From Sneathiellales bacterium (GTDB lineage: Bacteria > Pseudomonadota > Alphaproteobacteria > Minwuiales > Minwuiaceae), in NCBI GenBank assembly GCA_026992315.1, contig JALXAG010000262.1, positions 1 through 34,517 on the forward strand: a stretch of 34,517 bases of DNA. Reading direction: 5' to 3'. The position numbers and the translations under genes are program-made. Within the stretch, counting starts at the first letter, position 1, and each line of letters begins with the position of its first letter. The notes beneath the pieces were generated by a model. The model had not been told where the DNA came from. It ran no database searches and saw only the letters and a program-made list of their open reading frames with translations. Positions 8,304-16,627 of the stretch are shown in pieces.

Positions 8304-9332
8304 ATGCAAAAATGTTTCAGTCTCGCTCTTGTTGCGGGGATCGCTGGGATTGCCGGACTTGCGGCCGGTTTCGTTCAGGCGGCGGAGGTGAATGTCTATT
8401 CCTCGCGTCATTACGACACCGACCGGGCGATTTATGAAGCCTTCACGGAAAAAACCGGGATCAAGGTCAATGTGGTGGAAGGAAAAGCCGGGGCACTGCT
8501 GGAGCGGTTGAAGGCGGAAGGGGCCAACAGCCCGGCCGATATTCTGCTGACCACAGATGCCGCCAATCTGTGGCAGGCAGAGAATGAAGGACTGTTTGCC
8601 CCCGTTTCCTCGGCCCGGCTGGAACAGGCCGTTCCGGCCCATCTGCGCCACCCTGATAATCTGTGGTTCGGCTTTACCACCCGTGCCCGCCTGCTGATGT
8701 ACAATAATGCCAAGGGCCGCCCCGCCGGGCTGGAGCGTTATGAGGACCTGGCGAAACCCGAATATAAGGGCATGATCTGTGTGCGTTCCTCGCGCAATAC
8801 CTATAATCGTTCTCTTGTCGCCTCGCTCATTGCGGCCAATGGCGAGGAAGCGACACGTGCCTGGCTGAAAGGCTTTGTCGCCAATTTCGCCCGCAAGCCA
8901 CAGGGCAACGATACCGCCCAGATCAAGGCCGTGGCAGCCGGTATCTGTCGTATCGGCATCGCCAACAGCTATTACCTGGCGCGGCTGAAAAAGAGCAGCG
9001 ATCCCGAACTGGCGGCCGTGGGCAAGGCAGTCGATGCGATTTTTCCCAATCAGAAGGACCGCGGTACTCATATCAATATCAGCGGTGCCGGGTTGCTGAA
9101 AACGGCCCGCAACCGCAGGGAGGCGATAATGTTCCTGGAATTTCTGGCCACTCCCCAGGTGCAGGAAATGCTGGCGGCCGGTAACAATGAATATCCGGTG
9201 GTGGCCGGGGTGAAGGTCGATCCGGTGGTCAGGGCGCTCGGCGATTTCAAGGCCGATACGCTGAATGCCGCCATACTTGGCGCCAACAACCTGAAGGCGC
9301 TGACCATGATGGAAGAGGCGGGCTGGAACTGA
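8304..9332 (+). CDS. Ferric-iron ABC transporter substrate-binding protein (FutA/FbpA-like)
   Basis: This 342-residue periplasmic protein binds Fe(III) for an ABC importer. It has a clear Sec signal peptide (residues 1-27, ending VQA) and begins its mature part with EVNVYSSRHYDTDRAIYEAF, the family signature. A Tyr-Tyr pair at 223-224 (NSYYLARL) is the iron-binding tyrosine motif of FutA/FbpA proteins. The start at 8304 has GGAG at a good distance. It has its own Fur-type promoter and a strong terminator (9377-9401), so it is transcribed alone. The matching permease is encoded convergently next to it. No ATPase of this transporter is in the window. Confidence 0.93.
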   Translation: MQKCFSLALVAGIAGIAGLAAGFVQAAEVNVYSSRHYDTDRAIYEAFTEKTGIKVNVVEGKAGALLERLKAEGANSPADILLTTDAANLWQAENEGLFAPVSSARLEQAVPAHLRHPDNLWFGFTTRARLLMYNNAKGRPAGLERYEDLAKPEYKGMICVRSSRNTYNRSLVASLIAANGEEATRAWLKGFVANFARKPQGNDTAQIKAVAAGICRIGIANSYYLARLKKSSDPELAAVGKAVDAIFPNQKDRGTHINISGAGLLKTARNRREAIMFLEFLATPQVQEMLAAGNNEYPVVAGVKVDPVVRALGDFKADTLNAAILGANNLKALTMMEEAGWN

Positions 9333-9376
9333 TCCGCCCTACGCATCTTCCCTACCTCCTCACATGATCCAGACTT

Positions 9377-9401
9377 GGGCCCGGCGACGGGCCCTTTTTT
9401 T
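9377..9401 (+). terminator. Rho-independent terminator after the iron-binding-protein gene
   Basis: The arms GGGCCC (9377-9382) and GGGCCC (9389-9394) form a GC-only stem with loop GGCGAC, followed directly by seven T residues. It ends rightward transcription 44 bases after the stop and just before the tail of the convergent permease gene. The T run exists only on this strand. Confidence 0.9.
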
Positions 9402-9409
9402 GACGCTAC

Positions 9410-11083
9410 CTATGATCCGGTGTTCTTATCCATGGCGCGGCTGAGCAGGACGATGGGAATGATGCCGACTGCGACGATGGTCAGCGCGGCGGTTGAAGCC
9501 TCCGCAAGGCGTTCGTCGGATGCCAGGTTATAGACGCGTACTGCCAGGGTTTCGAAATTGAACGGGCGCAGAATCAGCGTGGCGGGCAGTTCCTTCATGA
9601 CATCGACGAAGACAATCAGGGCAGCGGCCAGCAGGCTTGGCCGCAGCAGCGGCAGGTGGATGCGTATCAATACGCTGCGTGGCGGGCAGCCCAGGGTGCG
9701 GGCGGCAGCGTCCATGCTTGGGGTGATTTTGGCAAGCCCGGCAGAGATGGCACCGTAAGAGACGGCAAGAAACCGTACCAGATAGGCGAACAGCAGCACA
9801 CCGATGCCGCCGCTGATCAGCAGGCCGGTGGAAATGCCGAAACTGCTGCGCATAAAGGCGTCGACGGCATTGTCGAAGGCTGCCACGGGAATAAACACGC
9901 CGACGGCGATCACCGATCCGGGTATGGCATATCCCAGCGATGCCGCCCGGTTGGCTACGGCAATGAGGGGGGAGCGGCTCAAGCGTTGGCCATAGGCCAT
10001 GAGGACGGCGACGGCGACGGTCAGCAGGGCGGCGATGATCGACACTTTAAAACTATTGGCTGCCAGGGATCCGTACCAGGAGCCGAAGGCTTTATCGCCA
10101 TGACGCAGGCTCAGACGCAGGAGTTCCGCGACCGGGAGCAGAAAACCCAGCAATACCGGCAGCAGGCAGGCGAAGGCGGCCGGCCAGCCCCGCCATCCCA
10201 GATCGCGCCTTTGTGCCGGGCGGTGCTGGCGGCTGCTTTCGTAATAGCGCTGGCGCCGGCGCGAATGCTGTTCGAGAAACAACAGTAATGCGACGAAACC
10301 AAGCAGAAAAGCGGCAAGCTGAACGGCTGCCTGAGGATCGCCGCGCGAGAACCATGTGGTGTAGATGGCCGTGGTGAAGGTGCGGACGGCAAAATAATCG
10401 ACGGTGCCGAAGTCGGCCAGGGTTTCCATCATCGCCAGTGACAGCCCGGCAATCAGCGCCGGGCGGGCCATGGGCAGGGCAATACGCCAAAAGGCGCCGA
10501 AGGGGCCGAGGCCGAGAACCCGGCTTGCCTCCAGTGTCGTGACCGATTGGTTGATGAAGGCGGCACGGGCCATCAGATACACGTAAGGATACAATGCCAG
10601 GGACAGCATGAGAATCGCCCCACCCATGGAACGGATTTCGGGAAAGACATAGTCTCCGGCGCCCGTATAACCGCCAAGCGCGCGGATCAGGCGCTGAACC
10701 GGCCCGGCATAATCTAGGAGATCCGTATAGACGTAAGCGAGAACATAGGCGGGCAGGGCCATCGGCAGCAGCAGGCCGATTTCAAAAACACGCCGCCCCG
10801 GAAAGCGGTAATTGGCGACCAGCCAGGCGCATCCCGTGCCGATGACGGCAGTGCAGAGGGCAACCCCGGTCAAAAGTATCAGACTGTTGGCAATATAGGT
10901 GGCCAGAAAGGTGCGGGCGAGATGACGCCACACCTCGGTTGGCGGCTCGAACAGCTTCACGGCGATGGCCGCAATCGGCAACATTACCAGGAAGGCAATG
11001 AAAAGGGAGAAGAAAAGCCAGGCCCCCCGTGAGCGCCCGTCGCTTGTGTAAGATGAGCCGAGCGTACCGTCAGCCATTATCAT
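9410..11083 (-). CDS. Fused-domain ABC iron permease (FbpB/SfuB type)
   Basis: This 557-residue membrane protein has two tandem binding-protein-dependent permease domains, about 12 membrane segments in all. Each half carries an EAA-type loop for contact with the ATPase: EASRVLGLGPFGAFWRIALP in the first half and DAAARTLGCPPRSVLIRIHLP in the second. Two domains in one chain is the arrangement of ferric-iron permeases such as SfuB, HitB and FbpB. It is the evident partner of the convergent binding protein. The two genes end 77 bases apart. The start at 11083 has an AGAAGAAAG region upstream; the ATG two codons later is equally likely. The ATPase subunit must come from elsewhere. Confidence 0.92.
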   Translation of the reverse strand: MIMADGTLGSSYTSDGRSRGAWLFFSLFIAFLVMLPIAAIAVKLFEPPTEVWRHLARTFLATYIANSLILLTGVALCTAVIGTGCAWLVANYRFPGRRVFEIGLLLPMALPAYVLAYVYTDLLDYAGPVQRLIRALGGYTGAGDYVFPEIRSMGGAILMLSLALYPYVYLMARAAFINQSVTTLEASRVLGLGPFGAFWRIALPMARPALIAGLSLAMMETLADFGTVDYFAVRTFTTAIYTTWFSRGDPQAAVQLAAFLLGFVALLLFLEQHSRRRQRYYESSRQHRPAQRRDLGWRGWPAAFACLLPVLLGFLLPVAELLRLSLRHGDKAFGSWYGSLAANSFKVSIIAALLTVAVAVLMAYGQRLSRSPLIAVANRAASLGYAIPGSVIAVGVFIPVAAFDNAVDAFMRSSFGISTGLLISGGIGVLLFAYLVRFLAVSYGAISAGLAKITPSMDAAARTLGCPPRSVLIRIHLPLLRPSLLAAALIVFVDVMKELPATLILRPFNFETLAVRVYNLASDERLAEASTAALTIVAVGIIPIVLLSRAMDKNTGS

Positions 11084-11130
11084 TGCCGCTTTCTTCTTCT
11101 GCCGCTGCTATGGGAATGCCGCGGCGGAAC

Positions 11131-11145
11131 TGATAATCGTTCGCG
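11131..11145. promoter_or_regulatory. Possible degenerate Fur site upstream of the iron permease gene
   Basis: TGATAATCGTTCGCG matches the left half of the Fur consensus (TGAnAAT) perfectly but only two positions of the right half. It lies 48 bases upstream of the permease start. Co-regulation with the binding protein would make sense, but the match alone is weak. Confidence 0.3.
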
Positions 11146-11340
11146 ATTGGCGACTATGCCAAAGTAACCTGGCTCAGGCAAATGATAAGGTGGGCCCGTA
11201 TGTCTGTTTACGGCCGTTCCGGTTCCGGACAGCACAAAATACCGCCCGGACCAGATACGGGAGCGAAATTCCCTGTTTCAGGTTTCGGGTTCAGATTGGG
11301 GCGCATCATGCGAAAAGGAAACGCTTGCTGTGGCGCCGAT

Positions 11341-11817
11341 CTATTCCAGTTCCACCGTTTCAGCCACCGGTCCGCGCTGGCCCTGGGAGGAAATCAGCCT
11401 GACGCGCTGCTCCTTCTCCAGCGTAGGGATGCCGGCGCGTTCCAGGGTGCGGATGTGAACGAACACATCCGGGCCGCCATTATCCAGTTCGATAAAGCCG
11501 AAGCCTTTTTCCGTATTGAAGAATTTCACGCGCCCGCCGATCATTTCGCCGGTATTGCCCTCTGCAGGGCGGATCTCATGAATGACGGAAATCGAAGCCC
11601 CCTTGGGGCCCTGCACCACTTCGCACAGGATCTGCGCGCCCTGGGCGATGCCCTTCAGGCCGCAACGCTCCAGAACGGAGGCATGGAGAAAGGCATCTCT
11701 GTTTCCGGGAAATTCGGCAAAACCGAAACCTTTGTCGGCATTGTACCACTTTACCGTTCCTTCAAGACGCTCCCCGCTGGAGGAGTGATCCTGGCTGGCA
11801 TCGAAATCGGCAGACAT
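11341..11817 (-). CDS. Two-domain cold-shock protein
   Basis: This protein of 158 residues has two cold-shock domains joined by a linker. The first runs from EGTVKWYNADKGFGFAEF and the second from GGRVKFFNTEKGFGFIEL; both hold the RNP1-type motif KGFGF. The second also has the RNP2-type DVFVHIRTL, replaced in the first by DAFLHASVL. Such proteins bind single-stranded nucleic acid and act as RNA chaperones. Doubled cold-shock proteins are common in Alphaproteobacteria, where some are induced in stationary phase. The start ATG at 11817 has GGAG eleven bases upstream; a TTG at 11853 is the only longer option. The gene is monocistronic, and the 354 bases upstream hold no other gene. Confidence 0.92.
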   Translation of the reverse strand: MSADFDASQDHSSSGERLEGTVKWYNADKGFGFAEFPGNRDAFLHASVLERCGLKGIAQGAQILCEVVQGPKGASISVIHEIRPAEGNTGEMIGGRVKFFNTEKGFGFIELDNGGPDVFVHIRTLERAGIPTLEKEQRVRLISSQGQRGPVAETVELE

Positions 11818-12171
11818 ATGGGAAAAAGCTCCGCAATATAACAACAGGCTCAATCACGCGGATACGAAAGGCCGGGCAGGGTGCCTGTCGGCTCAGGGCT
11901 ACAACCGCAGGATAACCGCCGCGGCGATACCCTGACACGCGGTCACCCTGGCTGATCGATCCGACCGGCCTGTGCGGGGCGCGATTAACGGAAGTAATAA
12001 TGCTCGTTAAAGGGTGGAGGCGTCAAGCGTCTATCGGAAGTGGATTAACCATATTTTCCTGCCCGGCCCTTCCGACAGCACGATGTCCCCGAAACGAGGC
12101 AAAAGCAGTTGCGCTGACGGGCCGGCTGTGGCTTTGTTTGCGCGGTTTGTGTTTTCAAGGGTCCGATCATC
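11818..12171. other. Intergenic region between divergent csp and uup genes
   Basis: No coding frame, strong hairpin or repeat stands out in these 354 bases. They must hold both divergent promoters. Cold-shock genes often have long 5' leaders, so part may be transcribed leftward, but I see no specific structure to support that. Confidence 0.5.
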
Positions 12172-13992
12172 ATGGCGCCGCCTCTTCTGACCATCAATGA
12201 CGTTACCCTCGGTTTTGGCGGAAAACCGCTGTTTCTCGGCATATCGCTTGCCGTCGGGGCGGGGGAGCGGATTTGCCTGGTCGGCCGGAACGGATCAGGC
12301 AAATCGACCCTGCTGAAGGTGCTGGCCGGTCAGATCGATACTGACAGCGGCGAACGTTTTGCCGAGGCGGGCGCACGTATCGCCTATCTGCCGCAGGAAC
12401 CGGATTTATCCGCCTACAGCCGCGTGATCGACTATCTGCGCGATGTCGCCGGTGCCGATATCCCCGAATATGAATTCGGCCGTTACCTCGATGCGCTGGG
12501 ATTGCGGGCCGATGCGCAAGCCTCCTCCCTGTCGGGCGGGCAGAAGCGCCGGGCGGCCATTGCGGCGGTGTTGGCCGGGCAGCCGGATGTGTTGCTGCTG
12601 GACGAACCGACGAACCATCTGGACCTGCCCGCCATCGAATGGCTGGAAAATACCCTGGCGCAATTTCGCGGCGGCATGGTGCTGATCAGCCATGACCGCG
12701 AATTTCTCAGGCGGTTGAGCAACAGGACCATATGGCTGGACCGGGGCAGGCTGCATCGTCTGAACGAGGGATTCGCCAAATTCGATGAATGGTCCTCGGC
12801 GCTGCTGGCGGCGGAAGAGGCCGAGAATGCCCGTCGCGACAAGCTGATTGCCCGTGAAAGCATCTGGGCCGTGCAGGGGATAACCGCCCGGCGCAAGCGC
12901 AATCAGGGGCGTTTGCGCAAGCTGCAGGCCCTGCGCGCGGCCCGGCGCGAACAGATCCGCCGCCCCGGCGCCATGCGCCTGCAACAGGGCGAGGGAAGGC
13001 TCTCGGGGCGGCTGGTGATCGAGGCCGAACACATCTGCAAAAGCTTCGGTGACGGCAGGCCGGTCATTCGCGATTTCAGCTTCCGGGCCATGCGCGGCGA
13101 CAAGGTCGGCATCGTCGGCCCGAACGGGGTGGGGAAGACGACATTGGTGCGCATGCTGACCGGCGATCTTGCCCCCGATAGCGGCACGGTCCGTCTGGGC
13201 ACCAATCTGGCAATGGCGGTCGTGGATCAGATGCGCAGCGCCATCGATCCCGGGCTGACCCTGATCGAGACCCTCACCGGCGGCGAGGGCGATCAGGTGC
13301 GTATCGGCAAGGAAACCCGCCATGTCATCGGTTATCTGGGCGATTTCATGTTCAGCCCCGAACAGGCGCGCGCCCGGGTGGCGACATTATCGGGCGGGGA
13401 ACGCAATCGCCTGTTGCTGGCCAGGGCGCTGGCCACCCCGTCCAACCTGCTGGTGCTGGACGAGCCGACCAACGATCTGGATATGGAGACGCTGGACCTG
13501 CTGCAGGAATTTCTGGGCGATTATGAGGGAACGCTGCTTCTGGTCAGCCATGACCGTGATTTTCTCGACCGGGTGGTGACATCGACAATCGTTCTCGACG
13601 GGCAGGGCGGGGCGCGCGAATATGCAGGCGGGTACAGCGATTACCGTGCCGAACTGGCCGCACCGGAAAGGGCGGATAAACGCCATGCGGCCAGGAAGAG
13701 GCGCCCGGCAACGGATAAGGAGACAGCACGCCGGGACAAAACGCGCAAACCGGCCCGATTGTCTTACAAGCACAAACGCGCCCTTGAAACCCTGCCCGGC
13801 GAAATCGCGGCGCTGGAGAAAAAGATTGCCGGGTTGGAAGAGCGCCTCGCCGATCCGACCCTTTATGCCCAGGACAGGGAGGAATTCTCCCGCCTGAGCG
13901 CGGCGCTGGAGGAAGCGCGCCAGACCCTCGACGCCAAACAGGAACAATGGCTGGAGCTGGAAATCCTGCGCGAGGAGATCGAGGGCGGCTGA
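12172..13992 (+). CDS. uup: ABC-F family ATPase (Uup)
   Basis: This 606-residue protein has two ATP-binding cassettes and no membrane domain, the layout of ABC-F proteins that act on ribosomes or nucleic acid. Cassette 1 has Walker A GRNGSGKST (38-46), signature LSGGQ (120-124) and LLLDEPTNHLD (141-151). Cassette 2 has GPNGVGKTT (316-324), LSGGE (406-410) and LVLDEPTNDLD. A basic linker rich in Arg and Lys joins them, and the C-terminus (about 515-606) is a charged coiled coil typical of Uup, which binds DNA. Both cassettes look catalytically intact. It is not the missing ATPase of the iron transporter, since ABC-F proteins do not drive transport. The start has AAGGG at moderate distance. Confidence 0.93.
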   Translation: MAPPLLTINDVTLGFGGKPLFLGISLAVGAGERICLVGRNGSGKSTLLKVLAGQIDTDSGERFAEAGARIAYLPQEPDLSAYSRVIDYLRDVAGADIPEYEFGRYLDALGLRADAQASSLSGGQKRRAAIAAVLAGQPDVLLLDEPTNHLDLPAIEWLENTLAQFRGGMVLISHDREFLRRLSNRTIWLDRGRLHRLNEGFAKFDEWSSALLAAEEAENARRDKLIARESIWAVQGITARRKRNQGRLRKLQALRAARREQIRRPGAMRLQQGEGRLSGRLVIEAEHICKSFGDGRPVIRDFSFRAMRGDKVGIVGPNGVGKTTLVRMLTGDLAPDSGTVRLGTNLAMAVVDQMRSAIDPGLTLIETLTGGEGDQVRIGKETRHVIGYLGDFMFSPEQARARVATLSGGERNRLLLARALATPSNLLVLDEPTNDLDMETLDLLQEFLGDYEGTLLLVSHDRDFLDRVVTSTIVLDGQGGAREYAGGYSDYRAELAAPERADKRHAARKRRPATDKETARRDKTRKPARLSYKHKRALETLPGEIAALEKKIAGLEERLADPTLYAQDREEFSRLSAALEEARQTLDAKQEQWLELEILREEIEGG

Positions 13993-13993
13993 T

Positions 13994-14014
13994 CCGCCTG
14001 TTCCCTTCAGGCGG
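13994..14014. terminator. Shared hairpin between convergent uup and hydrolase genes
   Basis: A perfect 7-base stem CCGCCTG / CAGGCGG with loop TTCCCTT lies in the 14-base gap and includes the hydrolase stop codon. It could serve both convergent transcripts. No T run follows on either strand, so termination is not certain. Confidence 0.4.
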
Positions 14015-14606
14015 GGACGTCGCTTGCGGTGGCGGCGATGGCGCAGAAACGATCCGCCAGGGCCGCCAGCGAAGCTCGCTGCAGGTCGGCGGCGGTAACG
14101 ATGCCATCGCCGTTCGGTCCGGGCAGGTCGCGGGTGGCGGTGGCGGATGCCACAACGGTGCTGAACAGGCCGTGATCGACGGCGGCGCGGACCGTGGCGC
14201 TGATGCACATATGAGTCATGAAACCGCCGACCAGAAGCTGTTTGCGGCCGGTGGCGGCAATCGTTTTTGCCAGCTCGGTTCCCGCAAAGGCATTGGGCAG
14301 GGTCTTGCCGATGACCGTTTCGTTGCCTTCAGGGGCAGCGGCGGCGATGATGCAGCCGCCGCGGGCGGGATCGAAGGCCCCGCCGGAACGACCCAGATGC
14401 TTGATATGGATGATCGGGACGCCGGTTTCACGCGCCGTTTCCAGCAGCCGGGCTATTTCCGCCAGGGCGGCCTCGATGCCGGGCAGAACGATGCCGCCGT
14501 CGAGATATTCGCGCTGGCAGTCAATCAGCAGCAGACAGGATTCATCGAAGGCTGCGGGCCGGATCGTGGCGCCGGCCATTTCCAGCAGGGTTTTCGGCTT
14601 GGACAT
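14007..14606 (-). CDS. Cysteine hydrolase of the isochorismatase-like family
   Basis: This 199-residue protein has the isochorismatase-like fold. The likely catalytic triad is visible as Asp29 (LLLIDCQREY), Lys101 (IGKTLPNAF) and Cys134 (THMCISAT), in the family's expected order. Members include nicotinamidase, isochorismatase and N-carbamoylsarcosine amidase. The Cys argues against a true isochorismatase, which lacks it, and for amide hydrolysis. The substrate cannot be given. The gene is divergent from a LysR regulator, with two matching palindromes between them, so it is probably that regulator's target. A region near ATG 14606 lacks a clear Shine-Dalgarno, as does the LysR start. Confidence 0.9.
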   Translation of the reverse strand: MSKPKTLLEMAGATIRPAAFDESCLLLIDCQREYLDGGIVLPGIEAALAEIARLLETARETGVPIIHIKHLGRSGGAFDPARGGCIIAAAAPEGNETVIGKTLPNAFAGTELAKTIAATGRKQLLVGGFMTHMCISATVRAAVDHGLFSTVVASATATRDLPGPNGDGIVTAADLQRASLAALADRFCAIAATASDVPA

Positions 14607-14656
14607 GGTGGTATCTCTTCATCTGTGGATAAGTTCGTTGCTGCCATCAGGTTTAA

Positions 14657-14672
14657 TCTGCGTTTATGCAGA
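14657..14672. promoter_or_regulatory. Upstream palindrome TCTGC-N6-GCAGA (putative LysR operator 1)
   Basis: TCTGC (14657-14661) and GCAGA (14668-14672) form a perfect 5-base inverted repeat around GTTTAT. The same 16-base design recurs at 14700-14715 with its centre 43 bases away, about four DNA turns. It lies in the intergenic region between hydrolase and LysR genes, where such a regulator would bind. Confidence 0.6.
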
Positions 14673-14699
14673 AAAAAATCCGCGATAATGCATTTGTAA

Positions 14700-14715
14700 T
14701 CTGCAATAATGCAGA
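14700..14715. promoter_or_regulatory. Palindrome TCTGCA-N4-TGCAGA next to the LysR start (putative operator 2)
   Basis: TCTGCAATAATGCAGA is a perfect 6-base inverted repeat with a 4-base spacer. It touches the LysR start codon at 14716, taking the place a ribosome site would have. This suggests autoregulation of the LysR gene and perhaps leaderless translation. It matches the upstream palindrome at 14657-14672. Confidence 0.7.
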
Positions 14716-15597
14716 ATGTTCAATCTCGACGATATTCGCATCCTTCTCGCCATCGGCCGCCGGGGCACCTTGTCGGGGGCGGCAGAGACGCTCGGTCTGC
14801 ACCAGACGACGGTTTCCCGCCGTCTTGCGGCACTGGAACAGGCGCTGGGCGCGCGTTTGTTCGATCGTATCGACCGGCGTATGCAGCCGACCCGCCGGGG
14901 CGCGGTGCTGCTGGCGCAGGCGGAACGGGTCGAACAGGAAGCCCTGACCCTTGAGGCGCTGGCCGAACGGGCCGATATGCGCCCGGCCGGCAATGTGCGT
15001 ATTGCCGGGGTCGAATCCCTTTTATCGGCGTTTGTGGCCCCGCGCCTCGGGCGTTTTTGGCAACGCTATCCCGATATTACGGTGGAACTGGTCGCCGGTA
15101 ATGAGAACCTGCATATCAGCCGCCGCGAGGCCGATATCGCCCTGCGCCTGGCCCGGCCCGTTTCAGGCGATGCCATTGCGCGGCGGATCGGGGTTTTCGG
15201 CTTTGCCCTTTACGGCCCCCGGGAGGCGGGGGCGGGAAAAGCCGCTGCCGCCTGGGGCGGTTATGACGAAGAACTCGACCATGTGCCGGAGCAAAAATGG
15301 TTACTGGCACAGGCCGGGCACGGTTCATTGCGCCTGAAGGCCAGCTCTGCGCATATCCTGCGTGCCGCCGCCTGCGGGGCGGGGCTGCGGGTGATGCTGC
15401 CCTGCTGCATGGGAGATCGGGAAGCAGGGCTTAAGCGCCTGTCAGGGCCGGAACCTGCCGCCTGTCGCGAGATATGGCTGCTTGTCCATCGCCAGATCCG
15501 CCATGTCGCCCGCATTGCGGCGGTCATCGACTGGCTGGTGGAAACGGCGGAACAGGAAAGTGCATTCCTGCGCAATGGCGATGGGCCCGGCTCCTGA
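14716..15597 (+). CDS. LysR-family transcriptional regulator
   Basis: The 293-residue protein starts MFNLDDIRILLAIGRRGTLSGAAETLG and continues with the helix-turn-helix (LHQTTVSRRLAALEQALGARLF). It then has the LysR effector domain from about residue 90. Length is normal. LysR proteins sense a small molecule and bind near their own and a neighbouring promoter. The divergent hydrolase is the natural target. The ATG at 14716 fits family alignment but has no Shine-Dalgarno, because a palindrome abuts it. The effector domain is cysteine rich in its second half (MLPCCMG). Ligand and whether it activates or represses are not known. Confidence 0.93.
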   Translation: MFNLDDIRILLAIGRRGTLSGAAETLGLHQTTVSRRLAALEQALGARLFDRIDRRMQPTRRGAVLLAQAERVEQEALTLEALAERADMRPAGNVRIAGVESLLSAFVAPRLGRFWQRYPDITVELVAGNENLHISRREADIALRLARPVSGDAIARRIGVFGFALYGPREAGAGKAAAAWGGYDEELDHVPEQKWLLAQAGHGSLRLKASSAHILRAAACGAGLRVMLPCCMGDREAGLKRLSGPEPAACREIWLLVHRQIRHVARIAAVIDWLVETAEQESAFLRNGDGPGS

Positions 15598-15623
15598 TCA
15601 TATCATCAGTGCCACCGGATCCT

Positions 15624-16508
15624 TCATAGCCAGCCGCGTTGGCGGATCGCAGCCCGATAGGCGCGGCTAACGGGAATTCTGGCGCCGTTATCCAAGAATA
15701 AAATAATCCTGGATCCTTCCTTCCGGGCCGCCGTGACGTGGGATGCCGCCACCCAGTGCGAACGGTGTACCTGTAGCCCGTCCAAGGTTTCAAGCTCTGC
15801 CAGGGCGTCGCGAAAGCGCATCAGAATCATTTCCCGGCCGGCGGTGGTCACGGCACATACATAATGATCCTCGACGGAGACATGCACCAGATCGTCGCCG
15901 ATCCGGGCCGGCAGACGGCGCAGAAAGGGACAGGGCTGCGATGCTGGCGAGGCCGCCTCCTGCTTCATTTCCGGCATCGGAACGTTTGCGGAAGGTGGCG
16001 AAGCCGTTGCCCCGTCATGCGTCGCATCCTCCCTGCGGTGTATCTGCAGTCGGCCGCGTTCCGCCGTCAGGGTCAGGAAATAGCTCAGCACCAGAGCGAC
16101 GGCGAGCACATCGGGATAGTAATAGGCAAGGCCCAAGGGCTCTCTGTCCGTCAGTTTTTTTTCCAGTAAATCGATGAGGAACGCCCCCGGAATGGCGGCG
16201 ATAGCGGCCCCGGCACCGATCGCCAGGAGTTGCAGCCACAATTTTTCTCGCACGATGGCCAGCAGGATCAGAATGCTGCCATAGCACAGGATCCAGCCGC
16301 CCAGAATGGCGACGGCCCAATAAATCAGCCGGGAGGCCGTATCCATATGTTCCAGGGTGCCGAAAGGGCCCATATAGGCGAACAGCAGGATCAGCGGCAC
16401 GATAAAGGCCAGATGCTTTGCCAGAATTTTCACTGGCTGTCTGTTTTCGTCCTTTTGCCGCTGTTGGGTGTGCCGTTCGCGCTTCGTGAAATGCATGAAC
16501 CCGTTCAT
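15624..16508 (-). CDS. Membrane-anchored LytTR-domain transcriptional regulator
   Basis: This 294-residue protein combines a membrane part with a DNA-binding domain. Four hydrophobic segments lie at about 32-48, 61-87, 91-115 and 131-148. A linker rich in Ala, Pro and Ser (about 160-195) leads to a C-terminal LytTR domain (about 197-294) with DLVHVSVEDHYVCAVT and LQVHRSHWVAASHV. There is no receiver or kinase domain, so it looks like a one-component regulator that senses something in the membrane. The start ATG at 16508 has GGGGAG nine bases upstream. It is divergent from the DUF2141 and carotenoid oxygenase genes and is convergent with the LysR gene. The target and signal are inferred from position only. 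Confidence 0.88.
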   Translation of the reverse strand: MNGFMHFTKRERHTQQRQKDENRQPVKILAKHLAFIVPLILLFAYMGPFGTLEHMDTASRLIYWAVAILGGWILCYGSILILLAIVREKLWLQLLAIGAGAAIAAIPGAFLIDLLEKKLTDREPLGLAYYYPDVLAVALVLSYFLTLTAERGRLQIHRREDATHDGATASPPSANVPMPEMKQEAASPASQPCPFLRRLPARIGDDLVHVSVEDHYVCAVTTAGREMILMRFRDALAELETLDGLQVHRSHWVAASHVTAARKEGSRIILFLDNGARIPVSRAYRAAIRQRGWL

Positions 16509-16627
16509 TAACGAATTCTCCCCGTTCCCTCGCGTAATGCGGCTGTCATTTTGCCGGCACCCCCGATTTATTTTCCCCTCAGGTCGTAAAGGCCCGCGTG
16601 AATTAAACCCCGGTGTAATCATACAGG

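Noticed and set aside
12172-13992. Uup as the missing ATPase of the iron transporter
   Set aside because: It has the paired cassettes, linker and coiled-coil tail of ABC-F proteins, which do not work with permeases.
14007-14606. True isochorismatase for siderophore synthesis
   Set aside because: It has a catalytic Cys134 that siderophore isochorismatases lack, and no other siderophore gene is near.
16509-16627. Short GTAA-containing repeats as LytTR binding sites
   Set aside because: Copies are too short and irregular in spacing to separate from chance; LytTR sites need two repeats at fixed spacing.
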